The notes under the pieces: generated by a model
Seen by the model: only the letters and a program-made list of their open reading frames with translations
What the model was told of the DNA's origin: nothing
The model's database searches: none
In this document: one piece after another, positions 14,885 to 23,822 of the stretch
How the letters are laid out: each line of letters opens with the position of its first letter
Numbering within the stretch: the first letter of the stretch is position 1
Made by a program: the position numbers and the translations under genes
NCBI RefSeq assembly: GCF_902459615.1
Contig: NZ_CABPSA010000001.1
Span: forward strand, 558,001 to 622,000
From: Pandoraea commovens
Lineage (GTDB): Bacteria > Pseudomonadota > Gammaproteobacteria > Burkholderiales > Burkholderiaceae
Length of the DNA stretch: 64,000 nt
Direction of reading: 5' to 3'

Positions 14885-16228
14885 ATGTCAACTTTGGTGG
14901 ATTCGGACCTGAACGTGGAAGCACAATCCACGCAGGCCCAATTGATGGCGCGTCGGGCGGTCGCGGGGGCAACGGTCGGCACCGCGCTCGAATGGTTCGA
15001 CTTCGCACTCTACGGTGTGGTCGCGGCCACGATCTTTCCCAAGCTGTTCTTCCCGTCGCTCGATCCGACGGCGTCGCTGCTCGCCTCGCTCGCGAGCTTT
15101 TGGGCCGGACTCGCCGCACGCCCGCTCGGCGCAGTGATCTGCGGCATGCTTGGCGACCGCTGGGGACGTCGCAAGCTGATGCTGATTACCGTGTCGGTAA
15201 TGGGCGCTTCGTCGTTTCTGATGGGGCTGCTGCCCACGTACGCACAGGTCGGCATCATTGCACCGACGCTGCTCGTGACGCTGCGCATCATCCAGGGCTT
15301 CGCGCTTGGTGGCGAATCGACCGGCGCGCAACTGATGGCCGTGGAGCACGCGAGCGCCGAGCGGCGTGGGTGGTATTCCGGCTTGCTGGGCATCTGCTCG
15401 CCGCTGAGCCAGATCCTCGCCAACTTCTCGCTCTTTGCGCTGGCCGGTCTGCTCTCGCCGGACGCCTTCGAATCGTGGGGATGGCGCGTGCCGTTCCTCG
15501 CCAGCTTCGTGCTGGTGCTGCTGGGGATCTACATTCGCCGCAAGGTCAGCGAGACGCCAGCGTTCGAAGCGCTCAAGAAAAACGGGCAGCGCACCCGCGT
15601 GTCGAACCCGCTCGGCATCGTCTTCAAACATCACTGGCGTACGGCGCTGCGTCTGACGCTGTTCTTCTGCGGACCCGCTGCACTGTTCTATCTGATCGTG
15701 GTGTTCTCGCTCAGCTATCTCACCAAACAACTCGGCGTGCCCAAGCAAACGGGGTTCATGCTGTTGATGGTGGCGAACGTCTGCGCCATCGTAGGCGCGC
15801 TGGCAGGCGGCTATCTGAGCGACCGGATCGGACGCAAGCGCGCGCTGCTGCTCGGTTCGTTCTGCACGTTGGTCTGCTGCCTGATCTACTTCCCGATTTT
15901 GGGTCAGAACTCGCTGCCCCTGACGATGATCGTGATGGGCGCGTTCCTCGGTTTTACGCAGTTCCAGAGCGGCATTCAACCCGTGTGGTTCGCGGAGTCC
16001 TTCCCGACCGAAGCCCGTTACACCGGTTCTGCCCTGTCGTACTCGGGGGCCAATCTGCTGACGGGCGGACCGATGCCCATCGTTGCCGTGGCGCTGCTGG
16101 GCGCCTTCAACGGTTCGCCCTGGGCCATCGTCGCAGTGTGCGGTTCGCTGAATCTGCTTTCCTTCCTGATGATCGCCATCTCGCCCGAAACGAAGGGCAC
16201 GCCCCTGGACCGATCATCCACTCACTGA
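14885..16228 (+). CDS. MFS transporter, metabolite:H+ symporter (MHS, ShiA-like) family
   Basis: This 447-residue permease starts at ATG 14885 (AGGAG at 14875-14879). The MHS signature is visible: 'GTALEWFDFALYG' at the first helix, 'RPLGAVICGMLGDRWGRRK' in loop 2-3, 'QGFALGGESTGAQL' in helix 4-5, and 'YLSDRIGRKRA' in loop 8-9. About twelve helices are expected. MHS members carry shikimate, dicarboxylates, proline or aromatic acids. The AroQ-like gene 4 bp downstream and the divergent IclR regulator favour shikimate/quinate-type substrates. Confidence 0.9.
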   Translation: MSTLVDSDLNVEAQSTQAQLMARRAVAGATVGTALEWFDFALYGVVAATIFPKLFFPSLDPTASLLASLASFWAGLAARPLGAVICGMLGDRWGRRKLMLITVSVMGASSFLMGLLPTYAQVGIIAPTLLVTLRIIQGFALGGESTGAQLMAVEHASAERRGWYSGLLGICSPLSQILANFSLFALAGLLSPDAFESWGWRVPFLASFVLVLLGIYIRRKVSETPAFEALKKNGQRTRVSNPLGIVFKHHWRTALRLTLFFCGPAALFYLIVVFSLSYLTKQLGVPKQTGFMLLMVANVCAIVGALAGGYLSDRIGRKRALLLGSFCTLVCCLIYFPILGQNSLPLTMIVMGAFLGFTQFQSGIQPVWFAESFPTEARYTGSALSYSGANLLTGGPMPIVAVALLGAFNGSPWAIVAVCGSLNLLSFLMIAISPETKGTPLDRSSTH

Positions 16229-16232
16229 CGTC

Positions 16233-16679
16233 ATGACCCGAAAACTCTACATCCTCAACGGCGCGAACCTGAACATGCTGGGTTTGCGAGAGCCGCAGCT
16301 CTACGGCACCACCACACTGGCGGACATTGAACAAAACTGTCTGAAGCTGGCCGCGACGCTCGAATTCGATTGCGTGTTCCGTCAAACGAACAGCGAGAGC
16401 GAACTGGTCGACTGGATTCAGGAAGCGTTCCTTCAGGACGCGGCACTGATCCTGAATCCCGCCGGCTTTTCGTTCGGGCGGATTCCCGTGCTGGACGCCG
16501 TCAAGCTACTGGTGCGGCCCGTGGTCGAGCTGCACATCACCAACATTCACCGGCGCTCGGAGGAGTATCGCCATTCGACGATTTCCGTCGCGGCGACAGC
16601 GGTGATCTGCGGCGCGGGAGCGAACGGGTATCTGCTCGCCATCCGCGCGATTGACGATCTGTGGAACGCCCCGCGCTGA
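16233..16679 (+). CDS. aroQ: AroQ-like type II dehydroquinase with altered substrate pocket
   Basis: This 148-residue protein has the type II 3-dehydroquinate dehydratase fold. Compared with M. tuberculosis numbering it keeps Arg19 and the catalytic Tyr24 (REPQLYG), Asn75, Glu99 and the catalytic base His101 (ELHITN), and an Arg near 113. Substrate-binding His81 is replaced by Phe (NPAGFSFGR in place of the usual N-x-G-x-x-THTS), and the 'NHEGEL' loop reads NSESEL. It is coupled to an MHS transporter, so a catabolic dehydroquinase of quinate/shikimate use, or a related dehydratase with another substrate, is more likely than the housekeeping enzyme. Confidence 0.85.
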   Translation: MTRKLYILNGANLNMLGLREPQLYGTTTLADIEQNCLKLAATLEFDCVFRQTNSESELVDWIQEAFLQDAALILNPAGFSFGRIPVLDAVKLLVRPVVELHITNIHRRSEEYRHSTISVAATAVICGAGANGYLLAIRAIDDLWNAPR

Positions 16680-16765
16680 CGTTAGCGCATGCATGCGCGT
16701 GCTCACGACCTGATCCCGAAAGCGCCGCAAACACAGCAGATACAGGTGCTTCGCAAGGATGTCCC

Positions 16766-17680
16766 TTATGTCTGCGCCGTGAGCGACGTCACAAAGTCGA
16801 GAAACGCCCGCGTCTTGGCGGGCGGATGATGCCGCGACGGATGATAGGCATAGAGTGGAAACCGCTCGTCGGGCCAGTCGGGGAACAGATCGACGAGTTG
16901 GCCGCTCTCGCGCCAGCTTTCGGTGCCGAAGCCCATCACCTGCGCGACACCGTAACCGGCCAGACAGGCGCTGAGCAGCGTGCCTGCATCGTTCACGACG
17001 AGCCGCCCGTTCGTCGGTACGACGAGACGCTTGCGCTTGCGATGAAACTCCCACGGGAACGGACGCCCCGTGCGCGGATCGCGAAATTCGATGCAGGTGT
17101 GCGCGTCCGACGCCAGTTCCTCCGGCTTGAGCGGCCGCCCGCAGCGCTTCAGATAGGCGGGTGCAGCGACCGTCAGGATCGGTGTGTCGAGCAGTTTGCG
17201 TGCGACGAGCGTCGAGTCGGGCGGCACGCCGAAACGCACCGCCAGATCAAAGCCGTCGGCAATCATGTCGCCCAGACTGTCCCGCGTGATCAGTTCGAGG
17301 TGCAACGCGGGATGTTGTGCGAGGAACGCTTCAAGACTCGGCCCGAGAATCAGACGCGAGAAGAACGGATCGATGTTCACGCGCAAGCGCCCGCGCACGG
17401 CCGTAGCACCACCCGACGCCGTCGCTGCGGCGTCCTCCAGTCCGGCGAGCAACGGCGTGACCTGTGCATAGAAGCGGCGGCCTTCGTCCGTAAGCGACAC
17501 CACGCGCGTCGTCCGATCGAAAAGCCGGATGCCGAGCCGCCCCTCCAGCCGCGATACGGCACGGCTCACGCCCGGTTGCGACATATCCAGCCGCTCGCCC
17601 GCCGCCGCAAAGCTACCCGCCTCCACAATCGCCACGAACACGCTCATGCCGTTGAGCATGCGTTCATCGAATCCGGCCAC
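16766..17680 (-). CDS. LysR-family transcriptional regulator
   Basis: This is an LTTR of about 304 residues. I prefer the GTG at 17680, which has GGGGAG upstream. The upstream ATG at 17722 would place an operator-like repeat inside the start region and add 14 atypical residues. It has an N-terminal winged HTH ('MSVFVAIVEAGSFAAAGERLDMSQPGVSRAVSRLEGRLGIRLFDRTTR') and a LysR substrate-binding domain of the AaeR/PgrR-like group. It is divergent from the NmrA-family gene, its probable target. Confidence 0.9.
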   Translation of the reverse strand: MAGFDERMLNGMSVFVAIVEAGSFAAAGERLDMSQPGVSRAVSRLEGRLGIRLFDRTTRVVSLTDEGRRFYAQVTPLLAGLEDAAATASGGATAVRGRLRVNIDPFFSRLILGPSLEAFLAQHPALHLELITRDSLGDMIADGFDLAVRFGVPPDSTLVARKLLDTPILTVAAPAYLKRCGRPLKPEELASDAHTCIEFRDPRTGRPFPWEFHRKRKRLVVPTNGRLVVNDAGTLLSACLAGYGVAQVMGFGTESWRESGQLVDLFPDWPDERFPLYAYHPSRHHPPAKTRAFLDFVTSLTAQT

Positions 17681-17717
17681 CTCGCCCTCCCCGGCATCAG
17701 ATGCCAAATCAGCATGA

Positions 17718-17733
17718 ATCAAATGACATTGAT
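17718..17733. promoter_or_regulatory. LysR-type operator between LysR and NmrA-like genes
   Basis: ATCAA-N6-TTGAT, a perfect 5-bp dyad, lies in an AT-rich stretch of the divergent region, 78 bp upstream of the NmrA-like gene and 38 bp upstream of the preferred LysR start. Confidence 0.5.
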
Positions 17734-17810
17734 GTTATCGCGAAATGCATGACATCTGCCGAGAATAGCGACCAGCGCGGTAGGGACCGCGATCTATTCA
17801 AGGATTCGAG

Positions 17811-18665
17811 ATGTACGCCATTACTGGAATTACCGGACAAGTCGGCGGAGTCGTCGCCCAAACGCTGCTCGATCAGGGCGACACGGTGCGCGCCGTCGTG
17901 CGTAGCGCCGCTAAGGGTGCGGCATGGCACGCTCGCGGCTGCGACGTCGCCGTCGCCGATGTGGCCGATGCCGACGCCCTCACCCGTGCCTTCACCGGTG
18001 CACAAGGCGTGTTCGTGCTGTTGCCGCCGCACTTCGATCCGTCGCCCGACTTCGCCGAGTCGCGCGCCAACATCGCGGGGATTGTCAAAGCGCTTCAGGC
18101 CGCCCGGCCAGCACGTGTGGTCTGCCTGTCGACCGTCGGTGCGCAGGCCGCCCAGCCAAGTCTGTTGTCGCAGCTCTCGCTGCTAGAACAGCACTTAGGC
18201 GCACTCGACCTGCCGGTGACGTTCCTGCGCGCGGCATGGTTCATGGAGAACGCAGCATGGGATGTGGCACGTGCCCGCACGGACGGCGTGCTGGAGAGCT
18301 ACCTCTCGCCGCTCGACCGTGCAATCCCGATGGTCGCCACGGCCGATGTCGGCACGACCGCAGCCCATCTGCTGCGCGAACCGTGGGCGGGCAAGCGCGT
18401 TGTCGAGTTGTGTGGCCCGGAACTCGTCTCGCCTGACTTGCTGGCGAAGACGCTGGGCCACGCACTCGGTCGCGACGTAGCGGCACAAGTCATTGCCCGC
18501 GACGAATGGGAAGCGCGTTTCCTCGCACAAGGCATGCGTTACCCGACGCCGCGCATGCAAATGCTCGACGGTTTCAACGAGGGCTGGATGACGTTCGAAG
18601 GTACGCCGCGACGCGGCACGACCTCGCTCGCCGACGTCGTCAGAACGCTCGTCGCTTGCCATTGA
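17811..18665 (+). CDS. NmrA-family NAD(P)-binding protein
   Basis: This 284-residue atypical short-chain dehydrogenase fold has a nucleotide-binding GxxGxxG at residues 5-12 (TGITGQVGG), an Arg-rich VRAVVRS strand end that suggests NADP(H) preference, and 'GVFVLLPPHF' and 'VVCLSTVGAQ' strands. It lacks a YxxxK catalytic pair at the normal place, which is usual for NmrA/QorB-type quinone oxidoreductases or redox-sensing proteins. It is divergent from a LysR regulator. The substrate is unknown. Confidence 0.87.
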   Translation: MYAITGITGQVGGVVAQTLLDQGDTVRAVVRSAAKGAAWHARGCDVAVADVADADALTRAFTGAQGVFVLLPPHFDPSPDFAESRANIAGIVKALQAARPARVVCLSTVGAQAAQPSLLSQLSLLEQHLGALDLPVTFLRAAWFMENAAWDVARARTDGVLESYLSPLDRAIPMVATADVGTTAAHLLREPWAGKRVVELCGPELVSPDLLAKTLGHALGRDVAAQVIARDEWEARFLAQGMRYPTPRMQMLDGFNEGWMTFEGTPRRGTTSLADVVRTLVACH

Positions 18666-18749
18666 CGCAACGTTTGCCCGACACTGGGTGCATTGCATCG
18701 CGTCCAGCCACCTGCATGGCTGGCGCGACGCGCCCTCAGGGAGCGTCGA

Positions 18750-20069
18750 ATGGCGAACGGCAAGCGCGTCAAAACTGGCAAGAAGAAACAATGGGCCACG
18801 CCCAAGGCCCGGTTAGAGCGACTCACCCATGAACGTGATCGCAAGATGGCGCGATCACATCACGCTTATGTGCGCGGCAGCACCGCGCGATTCTACGAAT
18901 GGCTGGACGAGGCCGACGTCAATCTGCCGCAAGGCCCCGCGATCTGGATTTGCGGGGACTGTCACACCGGCAATCTCGGCCCGCTCGCGGACGCTCACGG
19001 GCATGTCGACGTGCTGATCCGCGATCTCGACCAGACCGTCATCGGCAACCCAGTCCACGACCTCATCCGCCTCGCCCTCTCGCTGGCCAGCGCCGCGCGC
19101 GGCTCGGCGCTCTCAGGGCTGACCATCATCCACATGCTCGAAGCGCTCACGCATGGCTATATGGCGGCATTCGATCGCGGCGATGGCAAAGCCGATCCCG
19201 AATTCGGTCAATCGCGCGGCAAATCGCACGGCACGAAAAACGGCAAGGGGCGCGACAAATCGCACAACGGGCAGGCACAGAACGAGCGCCCGGAGATTGT
19301 CGATCTGATCATGCGGCGCGCAGTCAAACGTTCGTGGAAGCATCTCGCGCTGGAGCGCATCGAGGACATCCGTCCGAAGATTCCGCTGGGCAGACGCTTC
19401 TGGCCGCTCAGCGCGACGGAGCAAAAGCAGATCGACGCGTTGTTTCAGCTCGACACCATCGCGAGTCTGGCCACGTCATTGCGCGGACGTCCCAACGACG
19501 GTGCCGTCGAAGTGCTCGACGCCGCCTACTGGGTGAAGGGATGCAGCTCGCTCGGGCGGCTGCGCTACGCCGTGTTGCTCGACGTGGACGGTGGCGTCGT
19601 GCAGGGCGACGACCTCTGTCTCATGGACCTGAAAGAAGGCGTGAAAGCAGCAGCGCCTCGCTATGCGGGCGTTCGCATGCCTCGCGACAACGCCGAACGT
19701 GTGGTCACCGGCGCGCGGCACCTGTCGCCGTCGCTTGGGGAGCGCATGCGTGCGGCACGTCTGATGGATCGCTCTATCGTGATTCGCGAGTTGCTGCCAC
19801 AGGATCTGAAACTTGAGATCGACACCCTCACGCAGCACGACGCCGCCGAAGTGGCACAGTACCTCGGGGGTGTCGTCGGCCACGCGCATGCAAGGCAAAT
19901 GGACGACGCCACCTGTCGCGAGTGGCTCGCCGACTTGCAACGCAACCGCTCGAAGACCATCGACTCCCCGGTCTGGCTCTGGAACAGCGTGGTCCAGCTC
20001 ACAAGCGAACACGAAGCCGCTTACCTCGAACACTGCAAACGTCTGTTCTCCGGCGACGGGCCCGGCTAA
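18750..20069 (+). CDS. DUF2252 family protein (kinase-like fold)
   Basis: This 439-residue soluble protein starts at ATG 18750 (AGGGAG 6 nt upstream). The N-terminus is strongly basic (ANGKRVKTGKKKQWATPKARLERL). Family hallmarks are 'FYEWL', then 'CGDCHTGNLG' (the GDxHxxN motif of aminoglycoside-phosphotransferase-like kinases), then 'IRDLDQT' as the metal-binding DxD-like motif. An inserted Lys/Gly/Asn-rich hydrophilic loop at about residues 155-190 (GKSHGTKNGKGRDKSHNGQ) looks disordered. Function is not established for the family; a phosphotransferase fold is inferred from motifs. Confidence 0.85.
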   Translation: MANGKRVKTGKKKQWATPKARLERLTHERDRKMARSHHAYVRGSTARFYEWLDEADVNLPQGPAIWICGDCHTGNLGPLADAHGHVDVLIRDLDQTVIGNPVHDLIRLALSLASAARGSALSGLTIIHMLEALTHGYMAAFDRGDGKADPEFGQSRGKSHGTKNGKGRDKSHNGQAQNERPEIVDLIMRRAVKRSWKHLALERIEDIRPKIPLGRRFWPLSATEQKQIDALFQLDTIASLATSLRGRPNDGAVEVLDAAYWVKGCSSLGRLRYAVLLDVDGGVVQGDDLCLMDLKEGVKAAAPRYAGVRMPRDNAERVVTGARHLSPSLGERMRAARLMDRSIVIRELLPQDLKLEIDTLTQHDAAEVAQYLGGVVGHAHARQMDDATCREWLADLQRNRSKTIDSPVWLWNSVVQLTSEHEAAYLEHCKRLFSGDGPG

Positions 20070-20111
20070 TGCGGGCGCACATCCGAGTGTCGCGTGTCGT
20101 TAGCCGGGAAA

Positions 20112-20657
20112 TCAGAACATCGAGTTACCGCTGACGGTCTTCGCGGGTGTCTGCTGCGAGACGTCCCAATGCTCGACGATCTTGCCCTTTTCCAGACGGA
20201 AGATGTCGACGATGGCAATCGGCAGATCGCCGGGATGCGGCACCTTGCGCACGTGGAGAATGACGAAATCGCCGTCGGCGAACGCGCGCACGATATCGCT
20301 ATGCGAGTCGGGCTGATTCTTGCGCAGGAAGTCGACGAACTTGCCGAAACCCTCCACACCGTCGGGGGCATTCGGGTTGTGCTGAATGTACTTGTCACCC
20401 AGAAACTGACGCGCAGCGGCGAAGTCCTTGCGATTCAGACCCGCTTCATAGAAGGCCAGCACGGCCTGCTTGTTCGCGGCCAACTGCGACGCAGGCACGG
20501 CGGGGGTCGCACTCCCAGACGCCCCCAACCCTTCGGTGGCGGCCGCTGAAATTGCCGAACCGGGCAATGGCGCCATGCCTTCGGCGGCATGGACGGACGC
20601 CGTCGCGACAAGACAGACAGCGGCGGTGGCGAGCAACGAAGCAATCGGATTTTTCAT
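20112..20657 (-). CDS. Secreted SnoaL-like (NTF2-fold) protein
   Basis: This 181-residue protein has a Sec signal peptide (MKNPIASLLATAAVCLVATASVHAAE, cleavage after AHA at about residue 24), a low-complexity Ala/Ser/Gly/Pro linker (25-57), and a SnoaL-like domain (about 60-175: 'VLAFYEAGLNRKDFAAARQFLGDKYIQHNPN', 'DGDFVILHV', 'IVDIFRLEKGKIVEHWDV'). These periplasmic polyketide-cyclase-like proteins are common in Burkholderiales and have no agreed role. It is convergent with the DUF2252 gene with 42 bp between. Confidence 0.85.
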   Translation of the reverse strand: MKNPIASLLATAAVCLVATASVHAAEGMAPLPGSAISAAATEGLGASGSATPAVPASQLAANKQAVLAFYEAGLNRKDFAAARQFLGDKYIQHNPNAPDGVEGFGKFVDFLRKNQPDSHSDIVRAFADGDFVILHVRKVPHPGDLPIAIVDIFRLEKGKIVEHWDVSQQTPAKTVSGNSMF

Positions 20658-20695
20658 AACGTTTGGCGGATGTGTGGTGTGGCGCAGGCGAGCGA

Positions 20696-21367
20696 TCAGC
20701 TTAGCAGTTCGAAAGGACCGCCGCGCGTCAGCGCGCGCTGGTAAGCGTCGCGCGCGTGGATACGTTCAAGGAAATCGGCGATGGCTGGCCAGCGGTCTTT
20801 CGCGTCCCCGCGTGCCGCAGCGGCCTCCAGCGGGAAGCTCATCTGAATGTCGGCCGCGCTGAAGGTATCGCCGACGAACCATCCGGTCCTGGTCAAGGCA
20901 TCGTTGACGTACCCGAAATGCAGCGCCAGTTGCGGATCGACGAAACTCGATTGCAGCGTGCCACTGATCTTGCGTGCGATGGGTCTGACGAAGAACGGCA
21001 TCGGCGCACTGGCGATACGCAGGGCGACCAGCTTGAGCAGCAACGGCGGCATCGCGGAGCCTTCGGCGTAATGCAGCCAGTACGTCCAGCGCAGACGCTC
21101 GGGGGTGTCGCGCGGCGGTGCGAGACGTCCCTGCCCATAGCGGTCGGTCAGATACTCGATGATCGCGCCCGATTCGGCCAGCGTCAGATCGCCGTCGGTG
21201 ATGACGGGGGATTTTCCGAGCGGATGAATACGGCGCAGTTCCGGCGGCGCGAGCATCGTCTTCGGATCGCGTTCGTAGCGTTGCAGATCGTACGGCACCC
21301 CAAGTTCTTCAAGCATCCACAGCACGCGCTGCGAGCGGGAGTTGTTCAGGTGATGAACCGTCAGCAT
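20696..21367 (-). CDS. Glutathione S-transferase family protein
   Basis: This 223-residue protein starts at ATG 21367 (GGAG 9 nt upstream; the longer frame to 21460 overlaps the LysR promoter). It has an N-terminal thioredoxin-like domain (VHHLNNSRSQRVLWMLEELGVPYDLQ, with a candidate catalytic Ser at about 9-11, the cis-Pro segment GKSPVI, and 'LAESGAIIEYL') and a C-terminal all-helical domain with 'FVGDTFSAADIQMSFPLE'. It is divergent from a LysR gene, which likely regulates it. Confidence 0.9.
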   Translation of the reverse strand: MLTVHHLNNSRSQRVLWMLEELGVPYDLQRYERDPKTMLAPPELRRIHPLGKSPVITDGDLTLAESGAIIEYLTDRYGQGRLAPPRDTPERLRWTYWLHYAEGSAMPPLLLKLVALRIASAPMPFFVRPIARKISGTLQSSFVDPQLALHFGYVNDALTRTGWFVGDTFSAADIQMSFPLEAAAARGDAKDRWPAIADFLERIHARDAYQRALTRGGPFELLS

Positions 21368-21469
21368 GGTGTCTGGCTCCAGCGGGAAATCCGCACGCCA
21401 TTGTCGCCGTATTGGCCGGTTTCGGGGGTTTCGGGTACGCTTGGCCGTCTTCGCCCTCATCTATCGCTC

Positions 21470-22399
21470 ATGGACCGAATCGACGCCATGAAGGTCTTCG
21501 TCGCCACCGTCGACGAAGGCAGCCTCGCCGGAGCAGCCCGGCGTCTCGGACGCTCGGCCGCCGCCGTGAGCCGCGCCATCGCCTATCTGGAGACGCACAC
21601 CGGCACCGCGCTACTCCATCGCACCACGCGCACGCTTAAGCTCAGCGCCGCCGGCGAGCGTTACGCGGCCGCTTGCCGACGCATTCTGCTCGACCTCGAT
21701 GAAGCTGACGTCATCGCCGCCGGTGAGCGGTCTGCGCCGCGCGGACAACTGACCGTCTCCATGTCGCTCGCCGCTGGCGAGACGTTCATGCGCGAGATCG
21801 CCGAAGCGTTCATCGAGCGCTACCCGGACGTTGTGGTGCGTCTGCAAATGAGCGACCTGCCGGTGAACCTGATCGACGAAGGCGTCGACGTGGCGGTACG
21901 CGTGGCACACCTGCCCGACTCGTCGCTGGTGGCGACGCAGGTGGGAGAGGTGCGACGCATCATCGCCGCGTCCCCCGAATATCTGGCCTCGCACCCGCCC
22001 ATCGAGACGCCTGCCGATCTCGCGAAACATCGCATCGTTTCCATGACGTATTTCGGTATCGATTCGTGGCGCTTCCCGCCCACGGGGCGCAGCACCGTGC
22101 CGCAGATCGTCCAGTTCACGCCACGACTGATCGTCAACTCGATCCGGGCAGCCATTGCATCGGTCGTGGCCGGGCACGGCGTGGCGCGCATGCTCTCGTA
22201 TCACATCGTCGATGAACTGGAGCGCGGCGCGTTGCAGATCATTCTCCAGAACTACGAACATCCACCGATGCCGGTGCACGTCATCACGCCTCAGGGACGG
22301 CTGGCCGTGCCCAAAGTGCGCGCGTTCGTTGACTTCGCCGTACCGCGTCTGCGCAAGCATTTCTCGCATGCGCACAAGCTGGCGGCAGGCAAGCGCTAA
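21470..22399 (+). CDS. LysR-family transcriptional regulator
   Basis: This is a 309-residue LTTR. The longer open frame from 20756 is antisense to the GST gene and is rejected; ATG 21470 begins MDRIDAMKVFVATVDEGS, the normal LTTR start. It has a winged HTH at residues 5-62 and an effector domain of the CrgA-like group ('VVRLQMSDLPVNLIDEGVDVAVRV'). Its start is 103 bp from the divergent GST start, and the MFS gene follows 177 bp downstream, so GST and possibly the transporter are its targets. Confidence 0.9.
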   Translation: MDRIDAMKVFVATVDEGSLAGAARRLGRSAAAVSRAIAYLETHTGTALLHRTTRTLKLSAAGERYAAACRRILLDLDEADVIAAGERSAPRGQLTVSMSLAAGETFMREIAEAFIERYPDVVVRLQMSDLPVNLIDEGVDVAVRVAHLPDSSLVATQVGEVRRIIAASPEYLASHPPIETPADLAKHRIVSMTYFGIDSWRFPPTGRSTVPQIVQFTPRLIVNSIRAAIASVVAGHGVARMLSYHIVDELERGALQIILQNYEHPPMPVHVITPQGRLAVPKVRAFVDFAVPRLRKHFSHAHKLAAGKR

Positions 22400-22576
22400 G
22401 GAGCGGCGCCTCCCATCGGACGTGCGAAACAGGCGCCGATTCGTACGCCGCGCGGAAGAATGACTTCCGACGCACAGCCGTTCTCTGACGCACCGCAGCA
22501 ACCTACACTGACTCCATCGCCTTTGCGCGCCGCGCCGTTCGATGCGCGACGCGACGCAGCGTCCCCCGGAGTCATC

Positions 22577-23779
22577 ATGTCCAATGCAGTCCTCGGCGGC
22601 ACATCGACCGCCCCTTTCAACGCCTGGCGCGCCACACTTTGCGCCGCCTGCGCGAGCCTCATCGGTATCGGCTTTGCCCGCTTCGCCTACACCGCCCTGC
22701 TCCCTGCGATCATCGGCGCACACTGGTTCGCGCCCTCGACGGCGGCCTATCTGGGTGCCGCAAACCTCGGCGGCTATCTCGCCGGTGCGCTGGGCGCGCG
22801 CGTGTTGTCGCGTCATGCGTCGAACGTGACGATCCTGCGCGTGATGATGCTACTCGTCGTCGCGGCATTCTTCGCCTGTGCGTGGCCGCTCTCGTTCCTG
22901 TGGTTCTTCGCGTGGCGCTTCGTCTCGGGCTTCGCGGGCGGCGTTTTGATGGTCATTGCCGCACCTTCGGTGCTCGCACACGTCACACCGTCGCGACGCG
23001 GCATTGTGAGCGGCGCGATCTTCGCAGGCCTCGGATTGGGAATCGCCGCATCGGGCACACTCGTGCCGCTGTTGCTGCGTCAGGGCCTCGCGCAAACGTG
23101 GATCGGGCTCGGCGTGTTGTCGCTGGTCCTCACAGTCGTGGCATGGCGCGGCTGGCCCGCGAGTGCACCGGCGACAGCAGCGACGGCGGCGCATCCGAAA
23201 CACCGTCCCGCCGCCCCTATGACGTTGCGCTCGCTCTACATCGAATACGCACTGAACGCCGTGGCGCTGGTGCCGCACATGATCTTCCTGGTCGATTACG
23301 TCGCACGCGGTCTGGGCAAAGGGCTCGACGCGGGCGCGAACTATTGGGTGCTGTACGGACTGGGGGCCATCGTCGGACCGCTTTTCGTGGGGCACCTTGC
23401 GGATCGCATCGGCTTTGCGCGAGCGTTGCGGGTCGCGTACGTTGCGCAGATGTTTGCCGTGATCCTGCCAGTGCTTGGCCTCGGGCTGCCCGCCCTGATC
23501 ATCTCCAGCATGGTGATGGGCGCATTCACGCCGGGTATCGTGCCGCTCGTTCTGGGCCGTGTGAACGAACTCCTCGCTCATCATCCCGCCTCGCAGAAAG
23601 GTGCGTGGAGCATCGCGACGACCAGCTTCGCCACCTTTCAGGCGGGCGCTGCCTACGGGCTGTCGTTCCTCTTTGCGGCGACGTCCGGCAACTACTCGCT
23701 GCTGTTCGTCGTGGGCGGCGTCGCCATGACGCTCGGGTTGGCGGTGAACCTCATCGCGGCGAGGATGGCGCGGGCTTGA
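22577..23779 (+). CDS. MFS transporter, YbfB/YjiJ family
   Basis: This 400-residue permease has about 12 helices. ATG 22577 is chosen because CGGAG lies 5 nt upstream; the longer frame from 22460 adds a Pro/Ala/Asp-rich non-membrane stretch. The 'GIGFARFAYTALLPAII' first helix, 'GAANLGGYLAGALGAR' loop and 'HLADRIGFARAL' loop match the YbfB/YjiJ branch. Substrate unknown. Its 3' end meets the convergent MBL-fold gene across a small tandem repeat. Confidence 0.85.
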   Translation: MSNAVLGGTSTAPFNAWRATLCAACASLIGIGFARFAYTALLPAIIGAHWFAPSTAAYLGAANLGGYLAGALGARVLSRHASNVTILRVMMLLVVAAFFACAWPLSFLWFFAWRFVSGFAGGVLMVIAAPSVLAHVTPSRRGIVSGAIFAGLGLGIAASGTLVPLLLRQGLAQTWIGLGVLSLVLTVVAWRGWPASAPATAATAAHPKHRPAAPMTLRSLYIEYALNAVALVPHMIFLVDYVARGLGKGLDAGANYWVLYGLGAIVGPLFVGHLADRIGFARALRVAYVAQMFAVILPVLGLGLPALIISSMVMGAFTPGIVPLVLGRVNELLAHHPASQKGAWSIATTSFATFQAGAAYGLSFLFAATSGNYSLLFVVGGVAMTLGLAVNLIAARMARA

Positions 23780-23789
23780 TACCGCGCTC

Positions 23790-23822
23790 ACTCGCCCATC
23801 ACTCGCCCATCACTCGCCCATC
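23790..23822. repeat. Tandem repeat, three perfect 11-bp units
   Basis: ACTCGCCCATC is repeated three times without mismatch, followed by the first two bases of a fourth copy. It fills the gap between two convergent genes and reaches the stop codon of the MBL-fold gene (TGA complement at 23821-23823). A slippage-prone minisatellite; no function is apparent. Confidence 0.9.

Noticed and set aside
16685-16698. GCGCATGCATGCGC self-complementary 14-mer after aroQ
   Set aside because: Alternating purine-pyrimidine palindrome without loop, T-run or repetition elsewhere; not supportable as a terminator or operator.
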